64,000 nt of DNA, from NCBI RefSeq assembly GCF_018688355.1, contig NZ_CP061317.1:1248091-1312090 (forward strand). Direction: 5' to 3'. Shown here in pieces: positions 42,556 through 51,232 of the stretch. Source of the DNA: Polynucleobacter sp. AP-Elch-400A-B2 (GTDB taxonomy: Bacteria; Pseudomonadota; Gammaproteobacteria; Burkholderiales; Burkholderiaceae). A program made the position numbers and the translations under genes. Position 1 is the first letter of the stretch. Each line of letters opens with the position of its first letter. The notes under the pieces are model-generated. The model had not been told where the DNA came from and searched no databases. It saw only the letters and a program-made list of their open reading frames with translations.

Positions 42556-43518
42556 ATGAAATCATTTTTCCAGCTCATTGCACGCCACCGCGTGCTAGCA
42601 AGCACCCTCTTCTTGATGATTTTTCCTTTCATCATGCCGTATGAAGCGCTTGCTATTAATATCCTGATCTTTGGCTTATTCGCCATGGGATTCAATCTCT
42701 TGTTTGGCTACATGGGACTACTATCCTTCGGACATGCAGCCTTCCTTGGTATCGGCAGCTATCTGACCGGCATTGGGATCGTCCATTACTCTATGCCCTG
42801 GGGTTCAGCGATATTAGTAGGCGTCATTGGTGCGGCTATCGGCGGACTACTGATGGGCTTTCTAGCCATTCGCACTAGAGGCATTTACTTCTCTATGGTG
42901 ACACTCGCATTAGGTCAAATTGTGTTTTATTGCTTTTACAAGGCTGAGAGTCTGACTGGTGGGGAAAATGGCTTACGGGGCGTCCGCGTTGATAACTTCA
43001 ACATTCTTGGTATCACGGTAGATTTTCTAAACCCCTTAGTGAAGTACTACATCATTCTCTTTTTTGTAGTCATCGCAATGTGGCTCATATCCCGAATCTT
43101 GAGCTCCCCTCTTGGCGCCGTAATGGAGGCCATTCGTGAAAATGAAAAACGGGCTGCGGCCTGTGGCTTTGATGTCGCTCGAACAAAACTGTTGGTGTTT
43201 GTGTTGTCAGCTGCAATCTGTGGCTTAGCAGGTTCATTGCGCGCTCTACACCTTTCCATTGTTCCCATTGATTCACTCCACTACCTCCAGTCTGGACAAG
43301 CGGTCATGATGAGCATCTTGGGTGGTATGGGCACTTTCTTCGGACCATTTATTGGTGCCGCTGTCATGCTCTACCTAGAAGATGTGGTCACTACCTTTAC
43401 AAAGCATTGGATGGCTGTTATTGGACTGGTCTTTATGTTCTTCGTTCTGTTCTTCCCTAAAGGAATTTGGGGAACCATCTTGAGCAAGCTAAATCTCAAT
43501 CAGGATTCGAAATCATGA
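42556..43518 (+). CDS. Liv-type ABC transporter permease (LivM family)
   Basis: A 320-residue permease. INILIFGLFAMGFNLLFGYM and LLSFGHAAFLGIGSY are LivM features; ILGGMGTFFGPFIGAAVM is the ATPase-coupling loop. The stop codon overlaps the start of the next ATPase gene (ATGA), so they are translated together. Confidence 0.92.
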   Translation: MKSFFQLIARHRVLASTLFLMIFPFIMPYEALAINILIFGLFAMGFNLLFGYMGLLSFGHAAFLGIGSYLTGIGIVHYSMPWGSAILVGVIGAAIGGLLMGFLAIRTRGIYFSMVTLALGQIVFYCFYKAESLTGGENGLRGVRVDNFNILGITVDFLNPLVKYYIILFFVVIAMWLISRILSSPLGAVMEAIRENEKRAAACGFDVARTKLLVFVLSAAICGLAGSLRALHLSIVPIDSLHYLQSGQAVMMSILGGMGTFFGPFIGAAVMLYLEDVVTTFTKHWMAVIGLVFMFFVLFFPKGIWGTILSKLNLNQDSKS

Positions 43519-44270
43519 GCAGCTTAAATCAAACCCCAATTCTAGAAGCTCGAAATGTCAGTAAGAGCTTTGGGAAATTTAAAGCGCTGCAGAATGTCTC
43601 AACCACATTTATGCCTGACTCCCTTACGGCGATCATTGGACCGAATGGCGCAGGCAAGAGTACCTTCTTTAATGTGCTTAGTGGCGCCTTTGCGCCCTCT
43701 AGCGGACAAATCTTATTTAACGGTAAAGATATTACTGGTATGGAGCAATATGAGTTTGCTCGTATCGGTATCTCTAAGAGCTTTCAGATTACCAATGTAT
43801 TTAAGCAGCTCACCGTTCATGAAAATGTGCGCGTGGCCGCCCAAATGGAAACGGCGCGTTATAACTTTTTACGTAATGCACAAAGTTATCCAGAGCCTAT
43901 TGAGCTTGCGGACCAGCTTTTACGTCGCGTCAACTTAGAGCACCTCAGAAATAAAAAAACGGGTGACTTGGCTCATGGTCAACAACGCGCCTTAGAAATT
44001 GCGATGGCCCTCGCCTGCAACCCCAGCCTTCTTTTACTAGATGAGCCAACCGCAGGCATGTCTCCTGAGGAAACACTCGTCATGATGGACCTCATTCGCA
44101 CACTAGCAAATGAAAGAACGGTAATTTTGGTTGAACACAAGATGAAGCTCATCATGGGTTTATGCAAACGTATCATCGTTCTGCATCATGGTGAGTTTTT
44201 AGCTGAAGGCACACCAGAAGAAATTCAAAATAATGCAGAGGTACGACGTGTGTACCTAGGTCAAGGTTAA
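43515..44270 (+). CDS. Liv-type ABC transporter ATPase (LivG family)
   Basis: A 251-residue ATPase. Walker A GPNGAGKST, signature LAHGQQRALEIAMAL (variant of LSGGQ), Walker B LLLLDEPTAGMSPEE. The start at 43515 is inside the end of the LivM gene (ATGA); an in-frame start further upstream would overlap it by 52 nt. Confidence 0.93.
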   Translation: MSSLNQTPILEARNVSKSFGKFKALQNVSTTFMPDSLTAIIGPNGAGKSTFFNVLSGAFAPSSGQILFNGKDITGMEQYEFARIGISKSFQITNVFKQLTVHENVRVAAQMETARYNFLRNAQSYPEPIELADQLLRRVNLEHLRNKKTGDLAHGQQRALEIAMALACNPSLLLLDEPTAGMSPEETLVMMDLIRTLANERTVILVEHKMKLIMGLCKRIIVLHHGEFLAEGTPEEIQNNAEVRRVYLGQG

Positions 44271-44280
44271 AGGTTTATAT

Positions 44281-44985
44281 ATGTTGCGTGTAGAAAATTT
44301 AAATGCCTGGTACGACCGTAGCCATGTTCTGCAAGGCGTCTCCTTAGAAGTCAATAGCGGTGAAATCGTTACCTTAATGGGCCGTAATGGTGCGGGCAAG
44401 ACCACTACCTTACGTTCACTAATGGGCCTACTGTCGAAGAGAGAAGGTAAAGCCTCGATTGATGGCACCTCCTTCTTGGATCTTGCGGCACATGAACGCT
44501 ATCACCTAGGCTTAGCTTATGTCCCAGAAGATAGACGCATTGTTCCAGGACTAACTGTCAAAGAAAATTTAGAGTTGGGTGTGATTGCCAAGAAAAGTCG
44601 TGGCGATATGAGTGCTCTGGTTGATGAAATCGCAGAAACTTTCCCTCGCCTGAAGGAGCGGTTGCAGCAAGATGGCACTTCCATGTCAGGTGGTGAGCAG
44701 CAGATGCTAGCGATTGCTCGCGCTATGATTGGCAAGCCAAAAGTAATCTTGCTGGACGAACCATCGGAAGGGATCATGCCGGTATTGGTTGAAGAAATGT
44801 TTGAACTGTTTGCCAAACTAAAGCAACAGGGATTAACCATTCTCCTCGTAGAGCAAAATGTTCAGCAAGCACTGAAGATTTCGGATAGAGCTTATATTTT
44901 GGATCAGGGTGAAATTGTTTTCCATGACACCGCTCAAAATCTCTTGAATAACGACGAGATTCAGCAAAAATACTGCGCTGTTTAA
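44281..44985 (+). CDS. Liv-type ABC transporter ATPase (LivF family)
   Basis: A 234-residue ATPase and the last gene of the importer. Walker A GRNGAGKTT, signature MSGGEQQMLAIARAM, Walker B VILLDEPSEGIMP. LNAWYDRSHVLQGVSLEV opens as in LivF. 10 nt after the previous gene. Confidence 0.93.
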   Translation: MLRVENLNAWYDRSHVLQGVSLEVNSGEIVTLMGRNGAGKTTTLRSLMGLLSKREGKASIDGTSFLDLAAHERYHLGLAYVPEDRRIVPGLTVKENLELGVIAKKSRGDMSALVDEIAETFPRLKERLQQDGTSMSGGEQQMLAIARAMIGKPKVILLDEPSEGIMPVLVEEMFELFAKLKQQGLTILLVEQNVQQALKISDRAYILDQGEIVFHDTAQNLLNNDEIQQKYCAV

Positions 44986-45001
44986 TCTTTCAAAGTCTTG
45001 C

Positions 45002-45505
45002 CTAGATTATGCCTAGCCAATGTCCTAATTGGTGCCAAACGCTGGAGGGCACCAAAGTTAATAGCCAAGTCATCGTGAGATAGCGTAGTAACTTACCAAT
45101 AAACATATAGATTAAGCATGGTCCCCAAGCTAATCTAAGCCAGCCTGCTGCCAAACATAAGGGGTCGCCAAAGCCAGGCAACCAAGATAACAAGAGCATC
45201 TTTGGCCCCCGCTCCTCGAGCCAGCGCTGCATTCTGCCATTAGTGGGCCCTTTGAGGGACTCAAAACTATTACGGCTAATCAGTCCGAGCCACCAATCAA
45301 ACATACCCCCTAATGTATTGCCGATAGTGGCCACCATAATGGCGATCCAATATAAGTGGGGGTTGACTGAAACGTACCCAAACAGTATCGGCTCTGAGCC
45401 AACGGGTAGTAAGGTTGCGGAGATAAAAGCACTGATAAATACCGCTGGTAAACCAATCGACGGCATTCCAAAGAAGTCAAAGAATTGGCTGAGCATTTGC
45501 TCCAT
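45002..45505 (-). CDS. YqaA-family (DedA-like) membrane protein
   Basis: A 167-residue inner-membrane protein. VFISAFISATLLPVGSEPIL and the VATIGNTLGGMFDWWLG stretch are features of the YqaA subgroup of the SNARE-associated/DedA superfamily. It interrupts the otherwise rightward catabolic block, converging on LivF with 16 nt between. Role in membrane lipid or proton homeostasis is family knowledge only. Confidence 0.83.
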   Translation of the reverse strand: MEQMLSQFFDFFGMPSIGLPAVFISAFISATLLPVGSEPILFGYVSVNPHLYWIAIMVATIGNTLGGMFDWWLGLISRNSFESLKGPTNGRMQRWLEERGPKMLLLSWLPGFGDPLCLAAGWLRLAWGPCLIYMFIGKLLRYLTMTWLLTLVPSSVWHQLGHWLGII

Positions 45506-45649
45506 TAAGCAATGACTCCCGATAGGTGGATATTAAAGGGCTGAAACATAAGCTCAGTATGCCCCATCCTCGACCGCCCGCTATTCTGAAATCTTGCTTA
45601 AACTATGGGTCTTACACATTAATTGCTTTATTAACTCACTCATTCATCT

Positions 45650-46819
45650 ATGAATCATCCCATTCCTAAGCCAGACCAATATCAAGACATGCGTGAAGCT
45701 TTGCGCGACCTCTGTGGCAGCTTTGACTCTGCTTACTGGCAAAAGGTAGATCACGCGCGTGACTATCCTGAGGCGTTTGTAGATGCTATGGCCCAAGCAG
45801 GCTGGTTAGCAGCATTAATTCCTGAGGAATACGGTGGCTCTGGCTTGGGTTTAGCTGAGGCCTCAGTCATCATGGAAGAAATTAATTTTTCCGGTGGGAA
45901 TGCAGGCTCTTGTCATGGTCAGATGTATAACATGGGCACATTATTGCGCCATGGCTCCGACCTACAGAAGAAACTCTATCTCCCCAAAATCGCTACCGGT
46001 GAATTACGCCTCCAAAGTATGGCAGTGACTGAACCCACTACAGGCACCGACACTACCAAACTTAAAACTACTGCTGTCAAAAAAGGTGATAAGTACATTG
46101 TGAATGGTCAGAAGGTGTGGATCTCTCGTATTCAGCATTCTGATTTGATGATTCTGCTCGCGCGTACCACTCCCCTGGCAGAGGTAAAGAAAAAATCAGA
46201 AGGTATGTCGATTTTTATCGTTAACCTTAAAGACGCTATCAGTAACGGTATGTCTATTCAGCCGATTGCCAATATGGTCAATCATGAAACCAATGAGGTC
46301 TTCTTTGATAACTTAGAGATTCCAGCTGAGAATCTCATTGGCGAAGAAGGTAAAGGCTTTAAGTACATCTTAGATGGCCTCAATGCTGAGCGGGTCCTCA
46401 TTGCAGCTGAGTGTATTGGTGATGCCTATTGGTTTGTAGATAAAGCACGTCGTTATGCTAATGACCGCGTTGTGTTTGATCGCCCCATTGGTAAGAATCA
46501 AGGTATTCAGTTCCCCATTGCTGATGCTTTTATTGAGACTGAGGCAGCTAACCTGATGCGTTTTAAAGCGTGCGAGCTTTTTGACAACAATCAAGCTTGT
46601 GGTGCAGAGTCTAATATGGCAAAGTACTTAGCTGCAAAAGCCTCTTGGGAAGCAGCTAATGTTTGCCTACAAACGCATGGTGGTTTTGGCTTTGCTAATG
46701 AATATGATGTGGAGCGTAAGTTCCGCGAGACCCGTCTCTATCAAGTTGCACCGATCTCCACGAACTTAATCTACTCCTACGTTGCAGAACATATTTTGGG
46801 TCTACCACGCTCCTTCTGA
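45650..46819 (+). CDS. Acyl-CoA dehydrogenase with IVD-type catalytic Glu
   Basis: A 389-residue flavoprotein. FAD and substrate motifs: LQSMAVTEPTTGTDTTKLKT and VNGQKVWISRIQHSDLM. The usual C-terminal base (Glu in YEGT) is replaced: the sequence reads RLYQVAPIST, with Q365 there. Instead, Glu247 in LNAERVLIAAE matches the isovaleryl-CoA and long-chain enzyme position. Thus the enzyme is probably active with a base on helix G. The CoA-transferase follows 45 nt downstream, which suggests an acid is first converted to its CoA ester. Substrate unknown. Confidence 0.85.
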   Translation: MNHPIPKPDQYQDMREALRDLCGSFDSAYWQKVDHARDYPEAFVDAMAQAGWLAALIPEEYGGSGLGLAEASVIMEEINFSGGNAGSCHGQMYNMGTLLRHGSDLQKKLYLPKIATGELRLQSMAVTEPTTGTDTTKLKTTAVKKGDKYIVNGQKVWISRIQHSDLMILLARTTPLAEVKKKSEGMSIFIVNLKDAISNGMSIQPIANMVNHETNEVFFDNLEIPAENLIGEEGKGFKYILDGLNAERVLIAAECIGDAYWFVDKARRYANDRVVFDRPIGKNQGIQFPIADAFIETEAANLMRFKACELFDNNQACGAESNMAKYLAAKASWEAANVCLQTHGGFGFANEYDVERKFRETRLYQVAPISTNLIYSYVAEHILGLPRSF

Positions 46820-46864
46820 TGTTGCAGACGTTTTGATTGATTCTATTTTTAGATAAGTAATGAC

Positions 46865-48049
46865 ATGAGTATTCGTCCTTTGGATGGCATTACCGTGGTT
46901 TCTTTAGAGCATGCAATTGCTGCTCCTTTTTGCACACGTCAGTTAGCAGACTTGGGTGCGCGCGTTATTAAAGTAGAGAGACCTGGTGCTGGAGACTTCG
47001 CCCGCGCCTATGATGAGCGCGTCAATGGCATATCCTCTCACTTCACTTGGGTCAATCGCTCCAAAGAAAGCCTGACCTTAGATCTCAAGCAAGAATCTGC
47101 GCTAGCAGCACTAAAGATGCTACTCAAAACGGCTGACGTTCTAGTGCAGAATTTGGCGCCTGGTGCAGCGGCACGGATGGGATTGACTGCAGAGCTCTTG
47201 CAAAAAGAGAATCCTTGCTTAATTTTGTGCGACATCTCAGGCTATGGAAACAATGGTCCTTATCGCGACAAAAAGGCCTATGACCTATTGATTCAGAGTG
47301 AGGCTGGTTTCTTATCCGTTACCGGCACTCCAGATACCCCTAGCAAAGCAGGTAACTCGATTGCCGATATTGCTGCAGGCATGTATGCGTACACCAATGT
47401 ACTAGCGGCATTATTGCAACGGGGCAAGACCGGCAAGGGATCTACGATCGATGTTTCAATGCTCGAGTCTTTAGGTGAATGGATGAGTTATCCACTCTAC
47501 TATGCCTATGAGGGTGCAACGCCCCCTCCTCGTAATGGTGCATCCCATGCCACGATCTATCCTTATGGGCCATTTAAGGCGGGCGATGGCGGCACCATCA
47601 TGCTGGGCTTACAAAATGATCGTGAGTGGGTTTTATTCTGTGAGATAGTGCTTGAGAATCAAGCGCTGGCCAAGGATGAGCGCTTTGATAAAAACTTCAA
47701 ACGCAATGAAAAGCGCGATGAATTACTCTCCATCATTGATGCGTGTTTTAGCAAACTCACTACCGAGCAGGTCATCGCAAAGCTGGATCAAGCCCAAATC
47801 GCCAACGCTCGACTCAATGATATGCAGGGTTTATGGAATCATGATCAACTCAAAGCACGCGAGCGCTGGGTGCAAGTCGGATCACCCGTAGGCCCTATTC
47901 CAGCGATGCTACCGCCTGGTAGCAATAACAGCTTTGATTACCGTATGGATGATATTCCTGCTGTAGGTCAGCATACAGAAGCAATCCTATCTGAGCTTGG
48001 TATTACCGCAAGCGAGATTGAAGTCATGCGCAGCCAAGGAGCGATTTAA
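46865..48049 (+). CDS. Class III CoA-transferase (CaiB/BaiF family)
   Basis: A 394-residue transferase that moves CoA between carboxylic acids. LDGITVVSLEHAIAAPFCTR opens, and the catalytic aspartate is D140 in KKAYDLLIQSEAG. GKTGKGSTIDVSMLESL is a typical inner motif. It pairs with the acyl-CoA dehydrogenase. Its stop overlaps that of the cardiolipin synthase on the other strand. Confidence 0.87.
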   Translation: MSIRPLDGITVVSLEHAIAAPFCTRQLADLGARVIKVERPGAGDFARAYDERVNGISSHFTWVNRSKESLTLDLKQESALAALKMLLKTADVLVQNLAPGAAARMGLTAELLQKENPCLILCDISGYGNNGPYRDKKAYDLLIQSEAGFLSVTGTPDTPSKAGNSIADIAAGMYAYTNVLAALLQRGKTGKGSTIDVSMLESLGEWMSYPLYYAYEGATPPPRNGASHATIYPYGPFKAGDGGTIMLGLQNDREWVLFCEIVLENQALAKDERFDKNFKRNEKRDELLSIIDACFSKLTTEQVIAKLDQAQIANARLNDMQGLWNHDQLKARERWVQVGSPVGPIPAMLPPGSNNSFDYRMDDIPAVGQHTEAILSELGITASEIEVMRSQGAI

Positions 48050-49521
48050 AGTAGAGGTGAAGCTAAGTGCGCTGCGTTCTCTAGCAAAACACGCCAACGT
48101 GGTCGCTTAGACCAACTTACTGGATCAACCAAATCAGATTGAGCTAAGTAGGACTCAATCAAAGTCTCGAGTTTGGCGCAAAACGCTTCGTTGTAAACAA
48201 TCAAGCTGATCTCAAAATTGAGACGCAAGCTACGTTGATCGAAATTTACTGAACCAAAAATTGCTACTTGCTTATCTATTAGCAAGCTCTTGGTATGCAA
48301 CAAGCCACCATGAAATTCAGCGATATTGACGCCTGCACTCATCAGGTCAGCATAAAAGCTACGACTACTCCAGGCGACTAGCGCTGAATCATTCAATTTA
48401 GGAACAATCAAAGTGACCTTTACTCCACGGCCAGCTGCTGCCATCAGCGCCTGAATCAAGCCATCATCCGGACCAAAGTAAGGCGTAGTAATGATGAGCT
48501 CTTTGCGAGCATCCATGATGGCGGAGAGTAATACTTGATACAAGATGTCATCGCGATACACCGGCCCAGAAGAAAACTCTTGGGCAAGCACTTGCCCCTC
48601 AATCGGACTGGGAGCGGGTGCCACAGCTTTGAAGTGATTGATTTTTGTGTTGTCCACACTCCAGTCAAAAGAGAATGTCAGCTCAAACTGAGATGCAACC
48701 GGGCCTTCAATCCTGACCATAGCATCTACCCACTCACCCACACCGGAGTCTTGCTTAAAAGTGCGCGGATCAACCATATTCATACTGCCAGTCCAAACGA
48801 CAGCGTTATCAATCACAAATATTTTGCGATGTAGCCTGAGATCCGCACGGCGAAATTGGAAGCGTCCAATTTGAATTGGTAATGCCTCAGTCACTTGAAT
48901 ACCAGCATCTCTAAAGCGCTTAGGCCAGCTGGATTTAAACCAATCTTTACTTCCCAATGAATCCAATAACACCTTACAAACCACGCCACGTTGAGCTGCT
49001 GCAATTAAGGCCTCACCCACTCGATCAGCATCACCACCCAATGCCCATATATAAAACTCTAAATGTAGTGATTTTTTTGCCTGATTAATTTCGTTAATGA
49101 AATCCTGCAGGATTACTAGTGAGCTCGTAAATAACTCGATCTTGTTGCCAGCAATCACAGGGGATCCATTTTTGGATTCTGCCAATAAGCTAAGAGCCCT
49201 ACCCTCGATTGGGAGTTGCAACTTATCGGCTTGATAGTGCTGACGCATCTCTGCCGTGATGGCCGCATATTCTTTATCCATCCGAATAATTTTTCTCGTG
49301 AGCTTGCGACCTACGGGGCGTTCCCCAATCAAGATATAGAGACTGATACCTAGAATTGGAAATAAGATCACAATCAAAAACCATGCAATCGCAACACCGA
49401 CTGGTCTTCTCACAGAAATTAATCTAAATCCAAACAGAATCACAATGACTGCATGAACTATGGGAACCCAAATTAAAGAGAACCCAAAAATAGAGCCCAA
49501 TAGAAAATTTAATATGCTCAT
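48046..49521 (-). CDS. cls: Cardiolipin synthase (ClsA-type)
   Basis: A 491-residue phospholipase D superfamily enzyme that joins two phosphatidylglycerols at the inner membrane. Two transmembrane helices (about 4-32 and 40-64) precede the catalytic domains with HKD motifs LHRKIFVIDN and LHTKSLLIDK. GSVNFDQRS follows the second. The start overlaps the end of the EEP gene by 4 nt (ATGA), so they form an operon. Confidence 0.9.
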   Translation of the reverse strand: MSILNFLLGSIFGFSLIWVPIVHAVIVILFGFRLISVRRPVGVAIAWFLIVILFPILGISLYILIGERPVGRKLTRKIIRMDKEYAAITAEMRQHYQADKLQLPIEGRALSLLAESKNGSPVIAGNKIELFTSSLVILQDFINEINQAKKSLHLEFYIWALGGDADRVGEALIAAAQRGVVCKVLLDSLGSKDWFKSSWPKRFRDAGIQVTEALPIQIGRFQFRRADLRLHRKIFVIDNAVVWTGSMNMVDPRTFKQDSGVGEWVDAMVRIEGPVASQFELTFSFDWSVDNTKINHFKAVAPAPSPIEGQVLAQEFSSGPVYRDDILYQVLLSAIMDARKELIITTPYFGPDDGLIQALMAAAGRGVKVTLIVPKLNDSALVAWSSRSFYADLMSAGVNIAEFHGGLLHTKSLLIDKQVAIFGSVNFDQRSLRLNFEISLIVYNEAFCAKLETLIESYLAQSDLVDPVSWSKRPRWRVLLENAAHLASPLL

Positions 49522-50273
49522 ATGATTTCCAGTTCAGCAGTAATACCTAAGTGATCGGAGAGCTTTAAGCATTCATGCAAAACTGCTGCTGAATGAATCT
49601 TTAAGCCTCGTACATAAATTCGGTCCATGGGAAGCATAGGCTTTACACTGGGAAAGGTTTTTGCAGGAGCGCCTGTAAGCACCTCAAAAACCTCTTGAAA
49701 ACCAGCGGCGCGCATCGGGGCACTCACGCGATTACGCCAATCATTAAAGTCGCCAGCCACAATGGTTGGTCCGCCCTCTGCGAGTGAGTCAATATAACGA
49801 ATAATTTCATCTAATTGACGCTCTCGTCCTCTTTCAAATAAAGCCAAGTGGACACAAAAACAATGGATCGGCGTTTCATTGCCTTCTAACTGAGTAACGC
49901 TATGAAGCAAGCCCCGCCTCTCGAATCGATAGGCTGAGATATCGTAGTTTTCACCCTTGTGCAATGGTCTCTTTGAAAGAATAGCGTTGCCATGATGACC
50001 GTCTGGATACTCAACATTTTTACCGTAGTGCCAATCATGCCAAAAGTCTTCTGATAAAAAATGGGTGAGCTCTGTTAGTGGCCAATGGCCAAATCTCCTG
50101 ATCCGCCCACGATGTTCTTGCTGAAGCTCTTGTAGAAATAGCAAGTCTGGATGATGGCTACGCATTTTTTGACGCAACTCATAAATAGTGGATTTTCTGT
50201 GCAGAGGCGATAGTCCTTTGTGGACATTCATAGTCATGACGCTAAACCGACCGAATTGCACTGGTGTCATCAA
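49518..50273 (-). CDS. Endonuclease/exonuclease/phosphatase family protein (YbhP-like)
   Basis: A 251-residue EEP-fold enzyme. Motifs: VMTMNVHKGLSPLHR, FLQELQQEHRGRI (metal Glu), VVAGDFNDWRN and the final LSDHLGI. The arrangement EEP then cls resembles ybhP-clsB of enterobacteria. It acts on a phosphodiester; substrate unknown. It overlaps both neighbours by 4 nt. Confidence 0.85.
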   Translation of the reverse strand: MMTPVQFGRFSVMTMNVHKGLSPLHRKSTIYELRQKMRSHHPDLLFLQELQQEHRGRIRRFGHWPLTELTHFLSEDFWHDWHYGKNVEYPDGHHGNAILSKRPLHKGENYDISAYRFERRGLLHSVTQLEGNETPIHCFCVHLALFERGRERQLDEIIRYIDSLAEGGPTIVAGDFNDWRNRVSAPMRAAGFQEVFEVLTGAPAKTFPSVKPMLPMDRIYVRGLKIHSAAVLHECLKLSDHLGITAELEII

Positions 50274-50515
50274 AACTGTCCTGCGGCGCGCTGTCGTCGC
50301 ACCCGCGCCAAATAGATTTCAACCTCAACTAATTCTTGGCACTGCATGCACTTATTACAAATAGAGGCCTGCTCGCGCAAGTCTTCAATCGAATCGATCG
50401 GATGCCCATCGAGATATTCGCGAAGATCAACATCAAGGACCTCATTACAGAGGCAAATGACTTCAGCCATGAGTTCAGAAAAGGGAAATTGTTTGCATTT
50501 ATGCCATTTTGCCAT
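50270..50515 (-). CDS. BFD-like [2Fe-2S]-binding protein
   Basis: An 81-residue protein. C21-X-C23 (VICLCNEV) and C53-X2-C56 (SICNKCMQC), 30 residues apart, have the spacing of the bacterioferritin-associated ferredoxin [2Fe-2S] fold; C59 is extra. AAGGCG before the ATG at 50515 supports the long start. It is the first gene of a unit with EEP and cls, an odd pairing, and is divergent from tupB with only 21 bp between. Confidence 0.65.
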   Translation of the reverse strand: MAKWHKCKQFPFSELMAEVICLCNEVLDVDLREYLDGHPIDSIEDLREQASICNKCMQCQELVEVEIYLARVRRQRAAGQF

Positions 50516-50521
50516 CGCCTT

Positions 50522-50534
50522 GCTAGAATCTAGC
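50522..50534. promoter_or_regulatory. Palindrome in the tupB / BFD divergent gap
   Basis: GCTAGA-A-TCTAGC is a perfect 6-bp palindrome filling most of the 21-bp gap between the two start codons. Possible operator, but it also lies where ribosome binding sites would be. Confidence 0.3.
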
Positions 50535-50536
50535 CC

Positions 50537-51232
50537 ATGTTGATGACCTTTCAGGATGCTTTCGGACTACTTTTGCATTTAGATGCTGGAGTGATTGGCA
50601 TTGTGCTGGTCTCGCTTCAGGTCAGTTTGAGCGCTTTATTACTGGGCGCCCTACTAGGACTGCCCATTGGTGCCCTGTTAGCTACAGAGGAATTTCAGGG
50701 CAAACAAACCATTACGCTGATCTTGAATACCCTCATGGGAGTGCCAACCGTGATTATTGGCGTCATTGTGTATCTACTACTCTCCAGAACAGGGCCTTTA
50801 GGAGTGTGGGGATGGCTTTTCACACACAAGGGCATGATCCTGGCCCAAACACTGCTCACAACCCCGCTCATTGCCGCTCTGAGCCGCCAAATCCTTGAGG
50901 ATTCTTGGAGAATTCACCGGGATTCCTTTATGGCACTTCGCCTACCTAGACTTTCTGCCCTGAAATGGCTTCTTTGGGATTGCCGCTTCTCACTCACCAT
51001 TGCCATTCTGGCTGGACTTGCTAGGGCAATATCTGAAGTAGGCGCCGTCATGATCGTCGGCGGCAATATTAATCAATCTACTCGTACCATGACAACAGCA
51101 ATTGCCCTAGAAACTAGCAAAGGCGATCTCCCATTGGCACTTGCCTTGGGTATAGTTTTATTGGGCATTGTTTTGCTGGCAAATCTCTTTACATTTGCAG
51201 TTCGCCAAATTGCGGAGCGTCGCTATGGTTAA
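50537..51232 (+). CDS. tupB: Tungstate ABC transporter permease TupB
   Basis: A 231-residue inner-membrane permease. Five or six helices; LGALLGLPIGALLATEEF, LNTLMGVPTVIIGVIVYLLL, and the ATPase-contact loop ARAISEVGAVMIVGGN are the TupB/CysW pattern. It overlaps tupC by 8 nt. The binding protein gene tupA is at 6.6 kb. There is no ribosome binding site of good quality before ATG 50537; the second ATG (50543) is possible. Confidence 0.88.
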   Translation: MLMTFQDAFGLLLHLDAGVIGIVLVSLQVSLSALLLGALLGLPIGALLATEEFQGKQTITLILNTLMGVPTVIIGVIVYLLLSRTGPLGVWGWLFTHKGMILAQTLLTTPLIAALSRQILEDSWRIHRDSFMALRLPRLSALKWLLWDCRFSLTIAILAGLARAISEVGAVMIVGGNINQSTRTMTTAIALETSKGDLPLALALGIVLLGIVLLANLFTFAVRQIAERRYG

